Below are positions 52,831 through 60,354 of a DNA stretch of 60,354 nucleotides, in pieces; positions within the stretch are counted from its first letter, which is position 1; each line of letters opens with the position of its first letter. The stretch comes from Gammaproteobacteria bacterium (GTDB lineage: Bacteria > Pseudomonadota > Gammaproteobacteria > Xanthomonadales > SZUA-36), in assembly GCA_030426265.1 (NCBI GenBank), contig JAUHYP010000015.1, positions 1 through 60,354 of the forward strand, written 5' to 3'. A model generated the notes under the pieces. It searched no databases and had not been told where the DNA came from. It saw only the letters and a program-made list of their open reading frames with translations. The translations under genes were made by a program, and so were the position numbers.

Positions 52831-54156
52831 CTAGAGTTCGACGCCCAGGGTGAGGAAGAAGCGGTTTGCGTCGTACTCGAAGCGTTCCTGGTCGGAGGTC
52901 TGCTGCTCCCAGGCATATCCACCGGAAAGATAGAGATTGCGGTTGAACAGGTACGACAGGCCGGCGCCAACTCGAGTGACGTCCGTCTTGTTCAATTCGC
53001 TGTCGGCTGCGCCGGGGTTTTCGTAATCGTTGTCCGTGTACGAGCCACGGAGGTTGAACAGCAGGTTGGGCATGATCTCCTGCTGCAGGCGGGCCGAGTA
53101 CAGGCGGCTGAAGTAACCCGAGGTGCCCACCTGGGTGGTTTCCTGCGGGCTGGCGGCCATGCGCACCGATACCAGGGTGGTCTGCCGCGGCGTCCAGGTC
53201 AAACCTGCACCAAGTCCCCAACCGTCCACGCTGTCAAGGCGCGGGTCATCATAGTTCTGATCAGACCAATTGAAAGACACGTCTCCGGTCAACAGGTCAG
53301 TCATGTCCCAGATCATGCCTGCAGAAAGGACCGTTCCGTCGGAATTCCGGTCATAACCTTCGAAGTCTGTCGGCAAATCGTAGTCGATGCTATTCCATTC
53401 GTAGCTGCCGTAAAGCGCAGTTTCAGGCCCCAGTTGCCAATCCGCCCGCAAGGTGTAGCGGTCCTGGTCGCGGTTGCGGTCCTGGTTGTCGATGAACTCG
53501 CCATCGCCCGTGACGTTGTCGTCATAGTCGAAGGCATTGAAGTTGTAGTAGGCGCCGACTTTCAGGCGGTTGAAGATGTGGTCGTAGCCCAGGCCGAAAC
53601 CGTCATAGTCGAACTCGGTGGGCGATGCGGGGGCACCGGCTGCCGGATCGCGACGGTCCTCGTGCAGGTGGTAGGCGGACACGTCCGCGCTGAACCAGCT
53701 GTTCTGCAGCACGTCCACCCGACCATCCGCGCGCAGCGCCCAGTCTTCGTAGTCGTTCTCGCCGAAATCGTCGTAGCGCGCGAAATCACCCCAGGCGCTG
53801 AAGTTCAGGGCGTGGCGGTTCCAGTCGCTGGTGAGGTCGGCCCAGGGCCGGATATGCCAGACCTGGTCATCCAGTTCGTTGTCCGGCGTGTAGAACACGT
53901 TGTCATTACGCGTCCATGCCAGTTCCGCTCCCGGGAGCAGCACGAAACTACCCAGTCGGGCGCCCGGCGGCTGATAGTCCTCAGGTTTTTGCTCGATGGA
54001 CTTGTTGAACAGGCCTGGATCGAAATATTGCTGGGCCAGGACCGCGCCAGGCGACATGGCCAAGGCCAGCGCCGCACTGCTTGCCACGTACTTGAATCTG
54101 ATCAATTTCCCACCCCAGCTGGTCGTTGTTCGCGGTTCAGGGACCCTGCGCGCCAT
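52831..54156 (-). CDS. Outer-membrane beta-barrel protein of the polysaccharide export locus
   Basis: 441 residues from ATG 54154-54156, or 424 from a TTG at 54103-54105 preceded by GGTGGGAAA; the signal peptide is IRFKYVASSAALALAMSPGAVLAQQ. The mature part has alternating amphipathic strands rich in Asp, Tyr and Trp (for example RYTLRADWQLGPETALYGSYEWNSIDY) and ends in FFLTLGVEL, a beta-barrel assembly signal. Such barrels occur next to Wza/Wzc genes and may help polymer exit. It is first of the three-gene export unit. Confidence 0.82.
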   Translation of the reverse strand: MARRVPEPRTTTSWGGKLIRFKYVASSAALALAMSPGAVLAQQYFDPGLFNKSIEQKPEDYQPPGARLGSFVLLPGAELAWTRNDNVFYTPDNELDDQVWHIRPWADLTSDWNRHALNFSAWGDFARYDDFGENDYEDWALRADGRVDVLQNSWFSADVSAYHLHEDRRDPAAGAPASPTEFDYDGFGLGYDHIFNRLKVGAYYNFNAFDYDDNVTGDGEFIDNQDRNRDQDRYTLRADWQLGPETALYGSYEWNSIDYDLPTDFEGYDRNSDGTVLSAGMIWDMTDLLTGDVSFNWSDQNYDDPRLDSVDGWGLGAGLTWTPRQTTLVSVRMAASPQETTQVGTSGYFSRLYSARLQQEIMPNLLFNLRGSYTDNDYENPGAADSELNKTDVTRVGAGLSYLFNRNLYLSGGYAWEQQTSDQERFEYDANRFFLTLGVEL

Positions 54157-54322
54157 GAAAAACCCGGCACGCTGGCCAGGTCTTGCCTCCGACGTCGCTG
54201 AATCCCTCTCCCTTGTTGAACGGATGCAACGAATAATAGGGCGAAGTATATGAAATCCCGGCGACAAGGGAAAGGAAAGACCCTACTTCCGTAACCCTTG
54301 CCGCGGCGGGTTCGGAGCCCGC

Positions 54323-54769
54323 TCAGGCGCTGTCCGCCAGCGCCCGGCCGGCCGTCTTCCAGGGCAACAGGGCGCACTGGGTGCGCGCCGGGTAGGCCCT
54401 AACGCCCAGCATCGGCTGCAGCCATTCCGGGAGTTCGCCGCCCTCCCCTTGTGCGATGGCTGCCTCGAATGCATCCCGCGTCGTACCGACGGCCGCTACG
54501 GAACGTCCCTCCAAGTGCCGGCACAACAACGAGGCTGAGGCCATGCAGATGGCGCAGGATTCACCGTGGAAGGCCGCCGCCTCGATGACGCCCTCCGTCA
54601 CCCGCAGGCGCAGGTCCACCACGTCGCCGCACAACACGTTGTCGCCGACGGCCCGGTGGGTGTGTTCGATGTCGCGCCCATGGCCACAGGGCGCGGCGGC
54701 GTTTTCGAGGATGGCGGCGCGGTAGAGTTCGGCCAGCTGCTGCGGGTCGACCTGGCCGCCGGGGTTCAA
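54323..54769 (-). CDS. sufU: SufU/IscU-like Fe-S cluster scaffold protein
   Basis: 148 residues from TTG 54767-54769. Cluster-binding cysteines occur in VLCGDVVDLRL, GESCAICMASASLL and ARTQCALLPW. The spacing and GRSVAAVG segment between them fit the SufU/NifU-N family. It acts as scaffold or sulfur acceptor in Fe-S cluster assembly. The start overlaps the stop of the upstream endonuclease-like gene (TTGA), so translation is probably coupled. No other suf genes are near, which is unusual. Confidence 0.85.
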   Translation of the reverse strand: MNPGGQVDPQQLAELYRAAILENAAAPCGHGRDIEHTHRAVGDNVLCGDVVDLRLRVTEGVIEAAAFHGESCAICMASASLLCRHLEGRSVAAVGTTRDAFEAAIAQGEGGELPEWLQPMLGVRAYPARTQCALLPWKTAGRALADSA

Positions 54770-55944
54770 AGTTCGACGTCCATCCACACGAGGTGATGGT
54801 CGGTGAAGCCGACGAGGTCGGCGCCCGGTTCGTCCGGCGCCGGCCAGAACACGCCACAGCCCACCACGTCCGTGCGTCGCGCGGTGAGCAGGTAGTCGAC
54901 CCGCAGGTTGCCGGAGTACTCGTCGTTGAAATCGGCGGTGTCGTGGCGCGGGTTGCCGCGGTGACGGGCGTTCATGCCACCCTGCGAGCGGCTGGCGGCC
55001 AGGGCCCCGGCACTGGAGGGAATGCACTTCCGATTGGCGCGGTTGGAATTGACCAGTTCCTCGATGGCCGCATCGATGGCGTCGCCGTCGACCGGGTCGG
55101 CGTTGAGGTCACCCGCCACGACCCAGGTCGCGCTGCGGGCGATGCCGCCCTGACGCCCGTCGTCGTCGTAGATGTACTCGCCGTCGCCCTGGGAGACGTA
55201 GTCCACCCAGAATCGGATCTCGTCATGATTGCGCTTGCCGTTGCGATCCTCGGGGCCGTCAAAGACGGGCGGCGTGGGGTGGCTGGCCAGGATGTTGACC
55301 GTGTCGAAACGCCCGACCCGGATGGGCACGTCCCAGTGGCTCTTGGAACTCAGCGGCAGCGTCTTCCAGATGTCCTGTGACCAGAACGGCGTGCGGTCCG
55401 GCAGGTAGGGCTTGAGCGCGGCCGGCATGTCCGACCACAGAAAGCGGCGGAAGGTACGGGCCTTCACGCGGTCGATGGGGTGACGCGAGAGCAGCAGCAT
55501 GCCGTACTGGCCCGGGAATCGGCCGTAGCCCAGGGCGTCGCCGGGGCCGCCGGTTTCACCATCCCGGTCGAGGTCCTCGCCGCTGTCCACGCCGGTGTTC
55601 ACCGGGGCCGTGAAGGCATGCGGATAATCGATGGGATCTTCGCCACGCTGGCTGACCGCCAGGTAGTGGGTGTTGAACAGCGCGGCGGCGTCCACGCCGA
55701 CCTGGAAATCGAACTCGTTGAGCAGAATCACGTCGGGGCGCAGGTGCTGCAGCACCGCGGCGAGCTTTTGCAGGTTCTCGTCTTCCCCGGTGGCCAGGCG
55801 CTCCGCCAGCTCGCCCTCCTGCTCCAGGCCCATGGCCACGTTCCAGGTGGCGATGCGCACGACGGTCTGGGCAGCCGCCGGGCTGACGGCACCTGCCAGC
55901 AGCAACGGCAGCAAGGCCCGGAAAAGGAGGTTCATGGCGCGCAT
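54766..55944 (-). CDS. Secreted endonuclease/exonuclease/phosphatase-family protein
   Basis: 392 residues. Signal peptide in MNLLFRALLPLLLAGAVSPAAAQ; EEP-fold motifs RIATWNVAMG, LLNEFDFQVG, VVAGDLNADP and the C-terminal TDHHLVWMDVEL. The family includes DNases and phosphodiesterases using a metal with Asp-His pairs. As a secreted enzyme it could degrade extracellular DNA or phosphoesters. It is separated from uvrB by only 2 bp, forming a uvrB, EEP, sufU unit. Confidence 0.87.
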   Translation of the reverse strand: MRAMNLLFRALLPLLLAGAVSPAAAQTVVRIATWNVAMGLEQEGELAERLATGEDENLQKLAAVLQHLRPDVILLNEFDFQVGVDAAALFNTHYLAVSQRGEDPIDYPHAFTAPVNTGVDSGEDLDRDGETGGPGDALGYGRFPGQYGMLLLSRHPIDRVKARTFRRFLWSDMPAALKPYLPDRTPFWSQDIWKTLPLSSKSHWDVPIRVGRFDTVNILASHPTPPVFDGPEDRNGKRNHDEIRFWVDYVSQGDGEYIYDDDGRQGGIARSATWVVAGDLNADPVDGDAIDAAIEELVNSNRANRKCIPSSAGALAASRSQGGMNARHRGNPRHDTADFNDEYSGNLRVDYLLTARRTDVVGCGVFWPAPDEPGADLVGFTDHHLVWMDVEL

Positions 55945-55946
55945 CG

Positions 55947-58031
55947 TCAGTCAGTAAATACCGGAACACCGGGGGACTTCAAGGCTTTCCGCTTGAGGTC
56001 CTCGATGCGGTCGCGGACCTTCGCCGCCTCTTCGAATTCCAGGTTCTCGGCATGGGTGAACATCTGCTTCTCGAGTTCGGCGATGGCCTTGGACAGCTGT
56101 CCTGCGGAAAGGCCTTCGTAGCTGGCGGCCTCCTCGGCCACGGCCCGCTCCCGGCGGCGCGCGCCGGGCTTGCTGTCGCGCGCGCCTTCCATGATGTCGG
56201 CGATCTTCTTCTGCACCGTCTGCGGCGTGATGCCGTGCGCTTCGTTGTAGGCCAGCTGCTTCTCGCGGCGCCGCTCGGTCTCCTCCATGGCGCGTCGCAT
56301 CGACCCGGTGATCGTGTCGCCATACATGATGACCTTGCCGCGCACGTTGCGCGCCGCGCGGCCCATGGTCTGGATCAGCGAACTGTCGGAACGCAGGAAG
56401 CCCTCACGGTCGGCATCGAGGATCGCCACCAGTGAAACCTCCGGCATATCAAGGCCTTCTCGTAACAAGTTAATGCCAACTAACACATCGAACTCGCCCA
56501 GGCGAAGGTCACGGATGATTTCCACGCGCTCCACCGTGTCGATGTCCGAGTGCAGATAGCGCACCTTCACGCCGTGCTCTTCCAGGTACTCGGTCAGGTT
56601 TTCGGCCATGCGCTTGGTCAGCGTGGTGACCAGCACACGGTCGCCCAGGGCGGTGCGCTCGTTGATTTCCGACAGCAGGTCGTCGACCTGTTCGCCCACG
56701 GGCCGTACCTCGACCTCCGGGTCCACGAGGCCGGTGGGGCGCACCACCTGCTCCACCACGTCGCCGGACAGCTCCAGCTCGTAGGCGCGGGGCGTGGCGG
56801 AGACGAACACCATCTGCCCGGCGCGCCCTTCCCATTCCTCGAATTTCAAGGGGCGGTTGTCCAGGGCCGAGGGCAGGCGGAACCCGTAGGTGACGAGGTT
56901 TTCCTTGCGGGAACGGTCCCCTTTGTACATGGCGCCGATCTGCGGAACCATGACGTGGCTCTCGTCCAGGATCAGCAAGGCGTCCTGGGGCAGGTAGTCG
57001 AACAGGGTCGGTGGCGCCTCCCCTGCCCCACGGCCCGTCAGGTGGCGCGAGTAGTTCTCGATGCCGTTGCAGTAGCCCAGTTCCAGCATCATCTCCATGT
57101 CGTAACGCGTGCGCTGTTCCAGGCGCTGGGCCTCGACCAGCTTCTGGTTGTCGCGCAGCTGATCCAGGCGCAGTTGCAGCTCCTCGCCGATGGCGCCGAC
57201 CGCGTCCAGCACGATCTGACGTGGCGTGACGTAGTGACTCTTCGGGTAGATGGTGATGCGCGGCAGCGGTTCGAGCACTTCCCCGGTCAGCGGGTCGAAC
57301 ATGGAGATCGACTCCACCTCGTCGTCGAACAACTCCACGCGAACGGCCTGGGTGTCCTCGTCACCCGGAAAGATGTCGATCACCTCTCCGCGGACCCGGT
57401 AGGTGCCGCGGCGCAGTTCCATGTCGTTGCGGCTGTACTGCATCTCCGCCAGGCGGCGCAGGATGGCACGCTGGTCGATGACATCGCCCCGGGCCAGTTG
57501 CAGCACCATGCTCAGGTACTGGGTGGGGTCGCCCAGACCGTAGATGGCCGAAACGGTCGCCACGATGATGGTGTCGCGCCGCTCCAGCATGGCCTTGGTG
57601 GCCGACAGGCGCATCTGCTCGATGTGCTCGTTGATGGAGGCGTCCTTCTCGATATAGGTGTCGCTGGAAGGGACGTAGGCCTCGGGCTGGTAGTAGTCGT
57701 AGTAGCTGACGAAGTACTCCACCGCATTCTTGGGGAAGAACTCGCGGAATTCGCCGTAAAGCTGGGCTGCCAGGGTCTTGTTGGGCGCCATCACCATGGT
57801 CGGGCGCTGCACCCGCTCGATCACATTGGCCATGGTGAAGGTCTTGCCCGAACCGGTCACCCCCAACAATGTCATGTGCGACAGGCCGTCCTCCAGGCCG
57901 CCGACGAGGCGGCGGATGGCCTCGGGCTGGTCGCCGGCGGGGCGGTAGCTCGTATGTAATTCGAACGGTCGGCGGTCGTCGGGCACGGGCTGGGGTTCTT
58001 CGCGGCAATCCGACATTATAACTTTTGCCAT
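55947..58031 (-). CDS. uvrB: Excinuclease ABC subunit B
   Basis: 694 residues. Walker [13 protein letters not shown], the UvrB beta-hairpin [21 protein letters not shown], helicase motifs ([18 protein letters not shown]) and the C-terminal UVR motif ([23 protein letters not shown]) are all present. UvrB verifies DNA lesions with UvrA and recruits UvrC. Length is within the usual 670-700. The start may be the first ATG or the one six codons later (MSDCREE). Confidence 0.97.
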   Translation of the reverse strand: MAKVIMSDCREEPQPVPDDRRPFELHTSYRPAGDQPEAIRRLVGGLEDGLSHMTLLGVTGSGKTFTMANVIERVQRPTMVMAPNKTLAAQLYGEFREFFPKNAVEYFVSYYDYYQPEAYVPSSDTYIEKDASINEHIEQMRLSATKAMLERRDTIIVATVSAIYGLGDPTQYLSMVLQLARGDVIDQRAILRRLAEMQYSRNDMELRRGTYRVRGEVIDIFPGDEDTQAVRVELFDDEVESISMFDPLTGEVLEPLPRITIYPKSHYVTPRQIVLDAVGAIGEELQLRLDQLRDNQKLVEAQRLEQRTRYDMEMMLELGYCNGIENYSRHLTGRGAGEAPPTLFDYLPQDALLILDESHVMVPQIGAMYKGDRSRKENLVTYGFRLPSALDNRPLKFEEWEGRAGQMVFVSATPRAYELELSGDVVEQVVRPTGLVDPEVEVRPVGEQVDDLLSEINERTALGDRVLVTTLTKRMAENLTEYLEEHGVKVRYLHSDIDTVERVEIIRDLRLGEFDVLVGINLLREGLDMPEVSLVAILDADREGFLRSDSSLIQTMGRAARNVRGKVIMYGDTITGSMRRAMEETERRREKQLAYNEAHGITPQTVQKKIADIMEGARDSKPGARRRERAVAEEAASYEGLSAGQLSKAIAELEKQMFTHAENLEFEEAAKVRDRIEDLKRKALKSPGVPVFTD

Positions 58032-58050
58032 GATTGAAGATTGGGGCTGG

Positions 58051-58160
58051 GGGCGGTGGCGTCCCCCCTGTCCAGCGGACGCCGTGGATACGTCCCTGTA
58101 GGCTCTGGATGCGCCATCCCTGGCGCATACAGCCGCTGGACAGGGGGGACGCCACCGCCC
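58051..58160. repeat. Intergenic inverted-arm repeat, copy B
   Basis: 28-nt arms at 58051-58078 and 58133-58160 are exact inverted copies. The 54-nt centre contains TACGTCCCTGTAGGCTCTGG and an inner hairpin TGCGCCA/TGGCGCA (58110-58127) with a TCCC loop. The centre aligns with that of copy A at 49582-49673, while the arms are unrelated. Confidence 0.88.
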
Positions 58161-58309
58161 CTCTCCACTATCTCGTTTCTCGTCACTCCAAAAGCTTCAC
58201 GCCGGGTGGTTCGGGGGGAACCCCAGCCCGCGCCGACGCCAGCGGCCTTATCTCAGGGTGGGAGGTGGGTCTTTCTCTTACTAACCCTGCACAAAAATTC
58301 TTGTTTCAT

Positions 58310-58318
58310 TGGTACACT
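58310..58318 (+). promoter_or_regulatory. Candidate extended -10 for the aminotransferase gene
   Basis: TGGTACACT (TG-n-TACACT) in an AT-rich patch about 80 nt before the GTG start. No consensus -35 is visible. Confidence 0.4.
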
Positions 58319-58398
58319 ACGTTGCCCGGGGGGATGGACGCGCCGATGAGAAGCTGCGCCAGGCTGCCCCTGCCGTCAGACCAGAGTGAAACCAGGAA

Positions 58399-59595
58399 GT
58401 GTCCGTGACCCTCAAGCCGTCCCTTCGTATCTCCCTGATCAAGCCGTCCGCGACGATTGCCGTTGCCCAGAAAGCCCGCGAGCTTCGCGCCGCTGGGCGG
58501 GACATCATTTCCCTCGGCTTTGGCGAGCCGGATTTCGATACGCCCAAGCACATCAAGGATGCGGCCATCAAGGCGATCAGGGCCGGGGACACCAAGTACC
58601 CGCCCGTGGACGGGACTGCCGCGCTGAAGCAGGCGATCATCGACAAGTTCAAGCGGGACAACAAGCTGACCTACACCCCGTCCGAGATCACGGTGGGCAA
58701 CGGCGCCAAGCAGGTGCTGTTCAACCTGATGGTCGCCATCCTCAACGAGGACGACGAGGTGCTGATTCCGGCGCCCTACTGGGTGAGTTACCCGGACATG
58801 GTGAAGATCGCCGGCGGCGCGCCGGTGATCGTGAACACCGGCGAGGAATCGGACTACAAGGTGACGCCGCGCATGCTGCAGTCGGCCATCACCTCGCGCA
58901 CGCGGCTGCTGTTGCTGAACGCGCCGTCGAACCCGACGGGCAAGGTCTACTCCCAGGAGGAGTACAAGGCCCTGGGCAAGGTGCTGCGCGACCACTCGCG
59001 CATCGTCATCGCCTGCGACGACATCTACGAACACATCTACTGGGCCGACTCGCCCTTCCGCACCCTGCTCAACGCCTGCCCGGACCTCGCGGACCGGACC
59101 ATGGTGATCAACGGGGTGTCCAAGGCCTACGCCATGACCGGCTGGCGCATCGGTTACGCCGGCGGGCCGGAAGAACTGGTATCGGCCATGCGCAAGGTGC
59201 AGAGCCAGAGCACCTCGGGCGCCTGCTCCATCTCCCAGGCGGCCGCCACCGAAGCCCTGAACGGGCCGCAGGACTGCGTGGCGGAATTCCGCGACGCCTT
59301 TCGCGAGCGCTACGAGTACTTCCGGAACGCGCTCAACGCCATCGACGGGGTGTCCTGCCCCGAGTGTGACGGCGCCTTCTACGCCTTCCCGTCCTTCCAG
59401 GGGGTCATCGACCGCATGGAGGACATCAAGGACGACGTGGACCTGTGCGAGTGGATCCTCGAGCATGCCGGCGTGGCCGTCGTGCCGGGCACGGCATTCG
59501 GCGCACCGGGCCACGTTCGCCTGTCCTTCGCGGCGTCGATCAAGCATTTGAAAGAGTGCGTCTCGCGGATCGAGAAGGCGTTGGCTTCGGCCTGA
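58399..59595 (+). CDS. aspC: Aspartate aminotransferase (class I, PLP-dependent)
   Basis: 398 residues from a GTG with CAGGA upstream. Fold type I motifs: GFGEPDFDTPKHIKDAA, LNAPSNPTGKVYS, ACDDIYEHIYW and the PLP-lysine block VSKAYAMTGWRIGYAGG. The overall sequence matches the Ib subgroup of aspartate aminotransferases, which interconvert aspartate and oxaloacetate with glutamate and 2-oxoglutarate. It is cytoplasmic and probably monocistronic. Confidence 0.9.
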   Translation: MSVTLKPSLRISLIKPSATIAVAQKARELRAAGRDIISLGFGEPDFDTPKHIKDAAIKAIRAGDTKYPPVDGTAALKQAIIDKFKRDNKLTYTPSEITVGNGAKQVLFNLMVAILNEDDEVLIPAPYWVSYPDMVKIAGGAPVIVNTGEESDYKVTPRMLQSAITSRTRLLLLNAPSNPTGKVYSQEEYKALGKVLRDHSRIVIACDDIYEHIYWADSPFRTLLNACPDLADRTMVINGVSKAYAMTGWRIGYAGGPEELVSAMRKVQSQSTSGACSISQAAATEALNGPQDCVAEFRDAFRERYEYFRNALNAIDGVSCPECDGAFYAFPSFQGVIDRMEDIKDDVDLCEWILEHAGVAVVPGTAFGAPGHVRLSFAASIKHLKECVSRIEKALASA

Positions 59596-59645
59596 AGTCC
59601 CCATCCGTTCCCACGAACGGGCGATCCATTTTCGGACACTTATAC

Positions 59646-59665
59646 GAGCCACCTACGGGTGGCTC
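59646..59665 (+). terminator. Stem-loop after the aminotransferase gene
   Basis: GAGCCACC pairs with GGTGGCTC around TACG. There is no T tract, so it may be only an mRNA 3'-end stabiliser or a weak terminator. Confidence 0.4.
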
Positions 59666-59694
59666 GATGCGTTGTGGCGCCGCAAGCTTGGGGT

Positions 59695-60216
59695 ATGAAA
59701 CGGGCGCGTGGAATCACCTTGTTGGAATTGCTGGTGGTGCTGGCGGTGGTCGGCATCCTGGTAGTGGCGGGAACGCCTTCGGTGCGGGGCTTCCTGATGA
59801 ACCAGGAACTGCGCCATTCCGCGGCGCGCCTTCAGTCGGACTTCGAGTTCGCCCGCCATGCGTCGGTGAACCGGGGCGGTCGGGTGAGCGTATGCCCCAA
59901 GGCCGGCGAAGGCTGCCTGGGCGCGCCCGACTGGGAGCGCGGCTGGATCATATTCGCCGACACCAATGGTGACCGCGAGCGCCAGGCCAGCGAGGAAGTG
60001 TTGCGCGATGCGCCGCTGCTGCGCGGCATCACGGCGCGGGCTTCCGCGGGGCGCCGGGCGGTGAGCTTTTTTCCCAACGGCACGGCGCCGGGCAGCAACC
60101 TGACCGTGTGGTTTTGCGACGAGCGCGGCCCGCTGTACGGCCGCCAGGTCCGGGTCAGCCTGGCCGGGCGAATCCGGGGCAGCGGACCCGGAGATGGGGG
60201 TACAACAGGCTGCTGA
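59695..60216 (+). CDS. Type IV pseudopilin of the GspH/FimT family
   Basis: 173 residues. The prepilin signature KRARGITLLELLVVLAVVGILVV has the processing Gly followed by Ile-Thr-Leu-Leu-Glu (Glu at +5). The C-terminal domain carries DWERGWIIFADTNGDRERQ and FFPNGTAPGSNLTVWFCDERG with paired cysteines, as in GspH/FimT/FimU minor pilins. It is a minor pilin for priming pilus assembly. No other pilin genes are in the window; the gene stands between the aminotransferase gene and tRNA-Asn. Confidence 0.9.
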   Translation: MKRARGITLLELLVVLAVVGILVVAGTPSVRGFLMNQELRHSAARLQSDFEFARHASVNRGGRVSVCPKAGEGCLGAPDWERGWIIFADTNGDRERQASEEVLRDAPLLRGITARASAGRRAVSFFPNGTAPGSNLTVWFCDERGPLYGRQVRVSLAGRIRGSGPGDGGTTGC

Positions 60217-60233
60217 AAAAGGGGCCGTTTTCC

Positions 60234-60262
60234 TTGACTCCCCCACCCAATCTCGGCACAAT
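60234..60262 (+). promoter_or_regulatory. Promoter of tRNA-Asn
   Basis: -35 TTGACT at 60234-60239 and -10 CACAAT at 60257-60262 with a 17-bp spacer, 13 bp before the tRNA. Confidence 0.8.
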
Positions 60263-60275
60263 GCCGCGCTTCCCT

Positions 60276-60352
60276 TCCCCGGTAGCTCAGCTGGTTAGAG
60301 CGGGTGACTGTTAATCACTAGGTCGGGGGTTCAAATCCCTCCCGGGGAGCCA
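60276..60352 (+). tRNA. tRNA-Asn (anticodon GTT)
   Basis: 77 nt with encoded CCA; acceptor TCCCCGG/CCGGGGA, anticodon loop CTGTTAA, T loop TTCAAAT. It ends two bases before the window edge. Confidence 0.95.
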
Positions 60353-60354
60353 AA

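Larger units (their letters stand above)
58032..58398. other. 367-bp divergent spacer between uvrB and the aminotransferase gene
   Basis: Contains the inverted-arm repeat copy B (58051-58160), a stretch without recognisable features, and a candidate extended -10 at 58310-58318. Short open frames across the repeat are not convincing genes. Confidence 0.6.

Overview
The window is high-GC DNA, most likely from a gammaproteobacterium of Xanthomonadales/Chromatiales type. This is inferred from the tRNA-Leu to tig arrangement, the uvrB and aspartate aminotransferase neighbourhood, and a GspH/FimT-type pilin. It is dense accessory and cell-surface DNA set between housekeeping anchors: trigger factor and tRNA-Leu at the left, uvrB, aspartate aminotransferase and tRNA-Asn at the right. 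No CRISPR array, intact insertion sequence or prophage was seen.

Region 1 (1-4400): truncated trigger factor, tRNA-Leu, a secreted metallophosphoesterase, an ABC exporter and tRNA-Ser. Region 2 (4404-16320) is the most unusual part. It looks like a lasso-peptide (RiPP) biosynthetic locus: a PqqD-like leader-binding protein (B1), a B2 leader peptidase, an asparagine-synthetase-like cyclase whose catalytic Cys2 is Ser, a 61-residue precursor ending in Ser, an ABC exporter, and an HPr-kinase-like protein with a nucleotidyltransferase and a glycosyltransferase. Three proteins are unexpected here: a PRMT-like methyltransferase with a degenerate double-E loop, a half-length terpene-cyclase-like alpha-barrel protein with a DxDD motif, and a 447-residue protein of unknown family. 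The locus is split by an array of five tRNA genes (Lys, His, Arg, Pro, Arg).

Region 3 (16292-38812, all minus strand) is a Wzx/Wzy-type polysaccharide locus. It opens with a UndP-GlcNAc-1-P transferase-like protein, UDP-xylose synthase and an RfaH/NusG paralogue. A perfect ops-like element follows, and then about 19.7 kb of closely packed genes: two flippases, a MarR-type EPS regulator, a UDP-HexNAc dehydrogenase and 4-epimerase pair, glycosyltransferases, a pyruvyl transferase, two acyltransferases, a sulfotransferase, methyltransferases, an EpsG-like polymerase and an AsnB-type amidotransferase. The stretch from about 17600 to 30000 is visibly AT-richer than its surroundings. A decayed epimerase fragment marks its right edge.

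Region 4 (39077-54156) holds a secreted protein of unknown function, a FecR/CHASE2-adenylate-cyclase pair, an O-antigen-ligase-like protein, a PPP phosphatase, a Kef-type antiporter, a CpdA-like phosphodiesterase, and the export machinery (Wzz/BY-kinase, Wza-like protein, outer-membrane barrel). Region 5 (54323-60354) holds sufU, a secreted endonuclease/phosphatase-fold protein, uvrB, an aminotransferase, a pseudopilin and tRNA-Asn.

Two repeat types stand out. One is an 18-bp palindrome inside the coding sequence of two polysaccharide genes. The other is an intergenic element with a conserved centre enclosed by long, perfect but copy-specific inverted arms, present at 49582-49673 and 58051-58160.
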